From: Microcaldota archaeon
GTDB taxonomy: Archaea; B1Sed10-29; JACOVT01
Length of the DNA: 5,739 nucleotides
Direction of reading: 5' to 3'
Assembly (NCBI GenBank): GCA_016177165.1
Contig: JACOVT010000106.1
Span: 1 to 5,739 of the forward strand
Below, one piece after another: positions 5,212 to 5,739 of this stretch. Within the stretch, counting starts at the first letter, position 1, and the number at the start of each line of letters is the position of its first letter. The notes beneath the pieces are model-generated. The model was not told where the DNA came from and did not search any database. It saw only the letters and a list, made by a program, of their open reading frames with translations. The translations under genes were made by a program, and so were the position numbers.

Positions 5212-5317
5212 GCCTCAGTGGCTCAGAGCTTTTTCAGTTATTGTCGGAAAAGCGGGAAGCTGGTAGAGCGACGGTTTCGTAAACCGTAAGTCGGGAGTTC
5301 GAATCTCCCCTGAGGCT
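5212..5317 (+). tRNA. tRNA-Thr (anticodon CGT) with an insertion in the D-loop
   Basis: The acceptor strands GCCTCAG (5212-5218) and CTGAGGC (5310-5316) pair perfectly, with discriminator T at 5317. The D-stem is GCTC (5221-5224) and GAGC (5266-5269). The anticodon arm ACGGT-TTCGTAA-ACCGT (5271-5287) gives anticodon CGT at 5278-5280, reading the Thr codon ACG. The T-arm GGGAG-TTCGAAT-CTCCC (5293-5309) is perfect. G1-C72, C2-G71 and U73 agree with known archaeal tRNA-Thr identity elements. Removing 33 nt from the D-loop leaves a standard 73-base tRNA with D-loop AGCTGGTA. A T-run follows at 5317-5321. Antisense reading of this gene produces a false protein of the well-known GEIRTPDLRFTKP type. 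Confidence 0.9.
5227..5259 (+). other. putative tRNA intron in the D-loop (33 nt)
   Basis: The D-loop carries 33 extra bases. Because AG occurs at both junctions, the insert may start at 5225, 5226 or 5227. It contains the 8-bp stem GCTTTTTC (5228-5235) with GGAAAAGC (5246-5253). The pairing GCTT (5228-5231) with AAGC (5257-5260), flanked by 3-base bulges AGA and GGG, resembles a bulge-helix-bulge, but its cut points would leave a D-loop four bases too long. Archaeal tRNA introns at non-canonical positions are known; splicing here is inferred. Confidence 0.6.
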
Positions 5318-5331
5318 TTTTCCCCTGTTAA

Positions 5332-5351
5332 GGCGCGATCGTTGTCGCGCC
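5332..5351. terminator. GC-rich hairpin after the tRNA gene
   Basis: GGCGCGA and TCGCGCC form a perfect 7-bp stem around TCGTTG. It lies 14 bases downstream of the tRNA end. No T-run follows on the plus strand, so termination there more likely uses the T-run at 5317-5321; the hairpin's role is uncertain. Confidence 0.35.
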
Positions 5352-5380
5352 TATGCGGAGAAAAACCCTGGAAAAACGAA

Positions 5381-5405
5381 AGCCTCGAATCTCCCTGAGG
5401 CTCTT
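5381..5405 (+). repeat. imperfect second copy of the tRNA-Thr 3' end
   Basis: CGAATCTCCCTGAGGCT (5386-5402) repeats tRNA bases 5300-5317 with one C missing, and is again followed by a short pyrimidine run. It is preceded by AGCCTC, which matches the tRNA's 5' acceptor strand and pairs with GAGGCT, so the copy looks like a tRNA collapsed to its two ends. Such duplicated tRNA ends are what integrating elements leave behind. Confidence 0.7.
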
Positions 5406-5408
5406 TAA

Positions 5409-5435
5409 GGCTTGCGCTCGTTTCGCGCTCAAGCC
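5409..5435. terminator. hairpin between convergent genes
   Basis: GGCTTG (5409-5414) pairs with CAAGCC (5430-5435), and CGC (5415-5417) can pair with GCG (5425-5427). It lies downstream of the zinc-ribbon gene on the minus strand and could end that transcript. The remaining spacer, 5436-5519, shows no convincing feature. Confidence 0.3.
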
Positions 5436-5519
5436 AGCGCCTTCTTGGCACGAGGCTGAACGCTAGGCAACTATGTAAACGCCACTAAGAAATAGCGACT
5501 TTACTAGATGCTGCTACGA

Positions 5520-5738
5520 CTACTGTCCCTTGTGCTTCTGGAAGCAATCTCTACAATAGACTGGTCGGCCTTCTGTTGGCTTGAAGGGAACTTCACATTC
5601 TGCGCCGCAATCGGAGCAGGTTGTTTTGTGCATTTCCCGTGGGCCAAAGCCGCCACGTCCACCTTGATATGCCAGTTTTTCAACTCCTTTGACCCATTTT
5701 TGATGCTTGGGGATTAAAAGGCTATCCCCCGATAACAA
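5520..5738 (-). CDS. small CxxC-x17-CxxC zinc-ribbon protein (5' end uncertain)
   Basis: The minus strand encodes 72 residues from a TTG at 5738, but the frame is open to the window edge, so the true start may lie outside. CSDC (41-44) and CRDC (62-65) are separated by exactly 17 residues, with the intervening EVPFKPTEGRPVY highly typical of the CxxC-x17-CxxC domain family. The four cysteines should bind one zinc ion; Cys48 is extra. The preceding GGRGGFGPREMHK is the usual glycine-rich lead-in. The family is widespread in archaea and candidate phyla and its role is unknown; nucleic acid or protein binding is inferred. An ATTAAAAG at 5713-5720 reads as a minus-strand TATA-like box, but no normal in-frame start codon lies 25 nt below it. 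The internal ATG at residue 36 would give only 37 residues. Confidence 0.75.
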   Translation of the reverse strand: MLSGDSLLIPKHQKWVKGVEKLAYQGGRGGFGPREMHKTTCSDCGAECEVPFKPTEGRPVYCRDCFQKHKGQ

Positions 5739-5739
5739 G

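Noticed and set aside
5215..5451. Minus-strand frame of 78 codons containing GEIRTPDLRFTKPSLYQLP
   Set aside because: This is the antisense of the tRNA-Thr gene; such peptides are a well-known false annotation.
5508..5717. Plus-strand hydrophobic frame of 69 codons
   Set aside because: It is antisense to the zinc-ribbon gene, whose cysteine spacing matches a known family exactly.

Overview
The window looks archaeal. Several genes have an AT-rich TATA-like box about 25 nt upstream of a usable start codon and no Shine-Dalgarno sequence, which is the geometry of leaderless transcripts. A tRNA-Thr(CGT) carries U73 and an insertion in its D-loop. A short minus-strand protein has a CxxC-x17-CxxC zinc ribbon, a type common in archaea and DPANN lineages. 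A DPANN-type archaeon such as Micrarchaeota or Diapherotrites fits the small compact genes and odd tRNA architecture, but this is inference and the lineage is not proven. By eye, the first 550 bases are clearly more AT-rich than the operon at 2.9-5.2 kb.

Layout. At 2-550 is the C-terminal part of an alpha/beta hydrolase. A short gap holds a tRNA T-arm-like fragment on the minus strand. At 673-1275 is a protein resembling the tail of a CBS-containing site-2 protease but lacking the catalytic half. It converges, stop codon against stop codon, on a small very basic minus-strand protein (1276-1527) with an internal 60-bp tandem duplication. The divergent spacer 1528-1778 contains a striking nested inverted repeat: 20-bp perfect arms enclosing a CCCC...GGGG hairpin.

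From 1779 to 5317 everything runs on the plus strand: a GNAT acetyltransferase, a flavodoxin-fold NAD(P)H:FMN-type oxidoreductase, a two-gene ABC-2 exporter (ATPase plus permease, coupled by an ATGA overlap), a Nudix hydrolase and the tRNA-Thr. The ATPase and permease should form one drug- or polyketide-type exporter. The oxidoreductase, acetyltransferase and Nudix enzyme are plausible detoxification or housekeeping companions, but nothing in the sequence fixes a shared substrate. Internal TATA-like boxes overlap the stop codons of preceding genes, so several may be separate transcription units.

The spacer 5318-5519 between the convergent tRNA and zinc-ribbon genes has two GC-rich hairpins and an imperfect copy of the tRNA-Thr 3' end. 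The most unusual items are the D-loop insertion in the tRNA, the duplicated tRNA end and the nested inverted repeat, whose inner hairpin resembles IS200/IS605-family ends.
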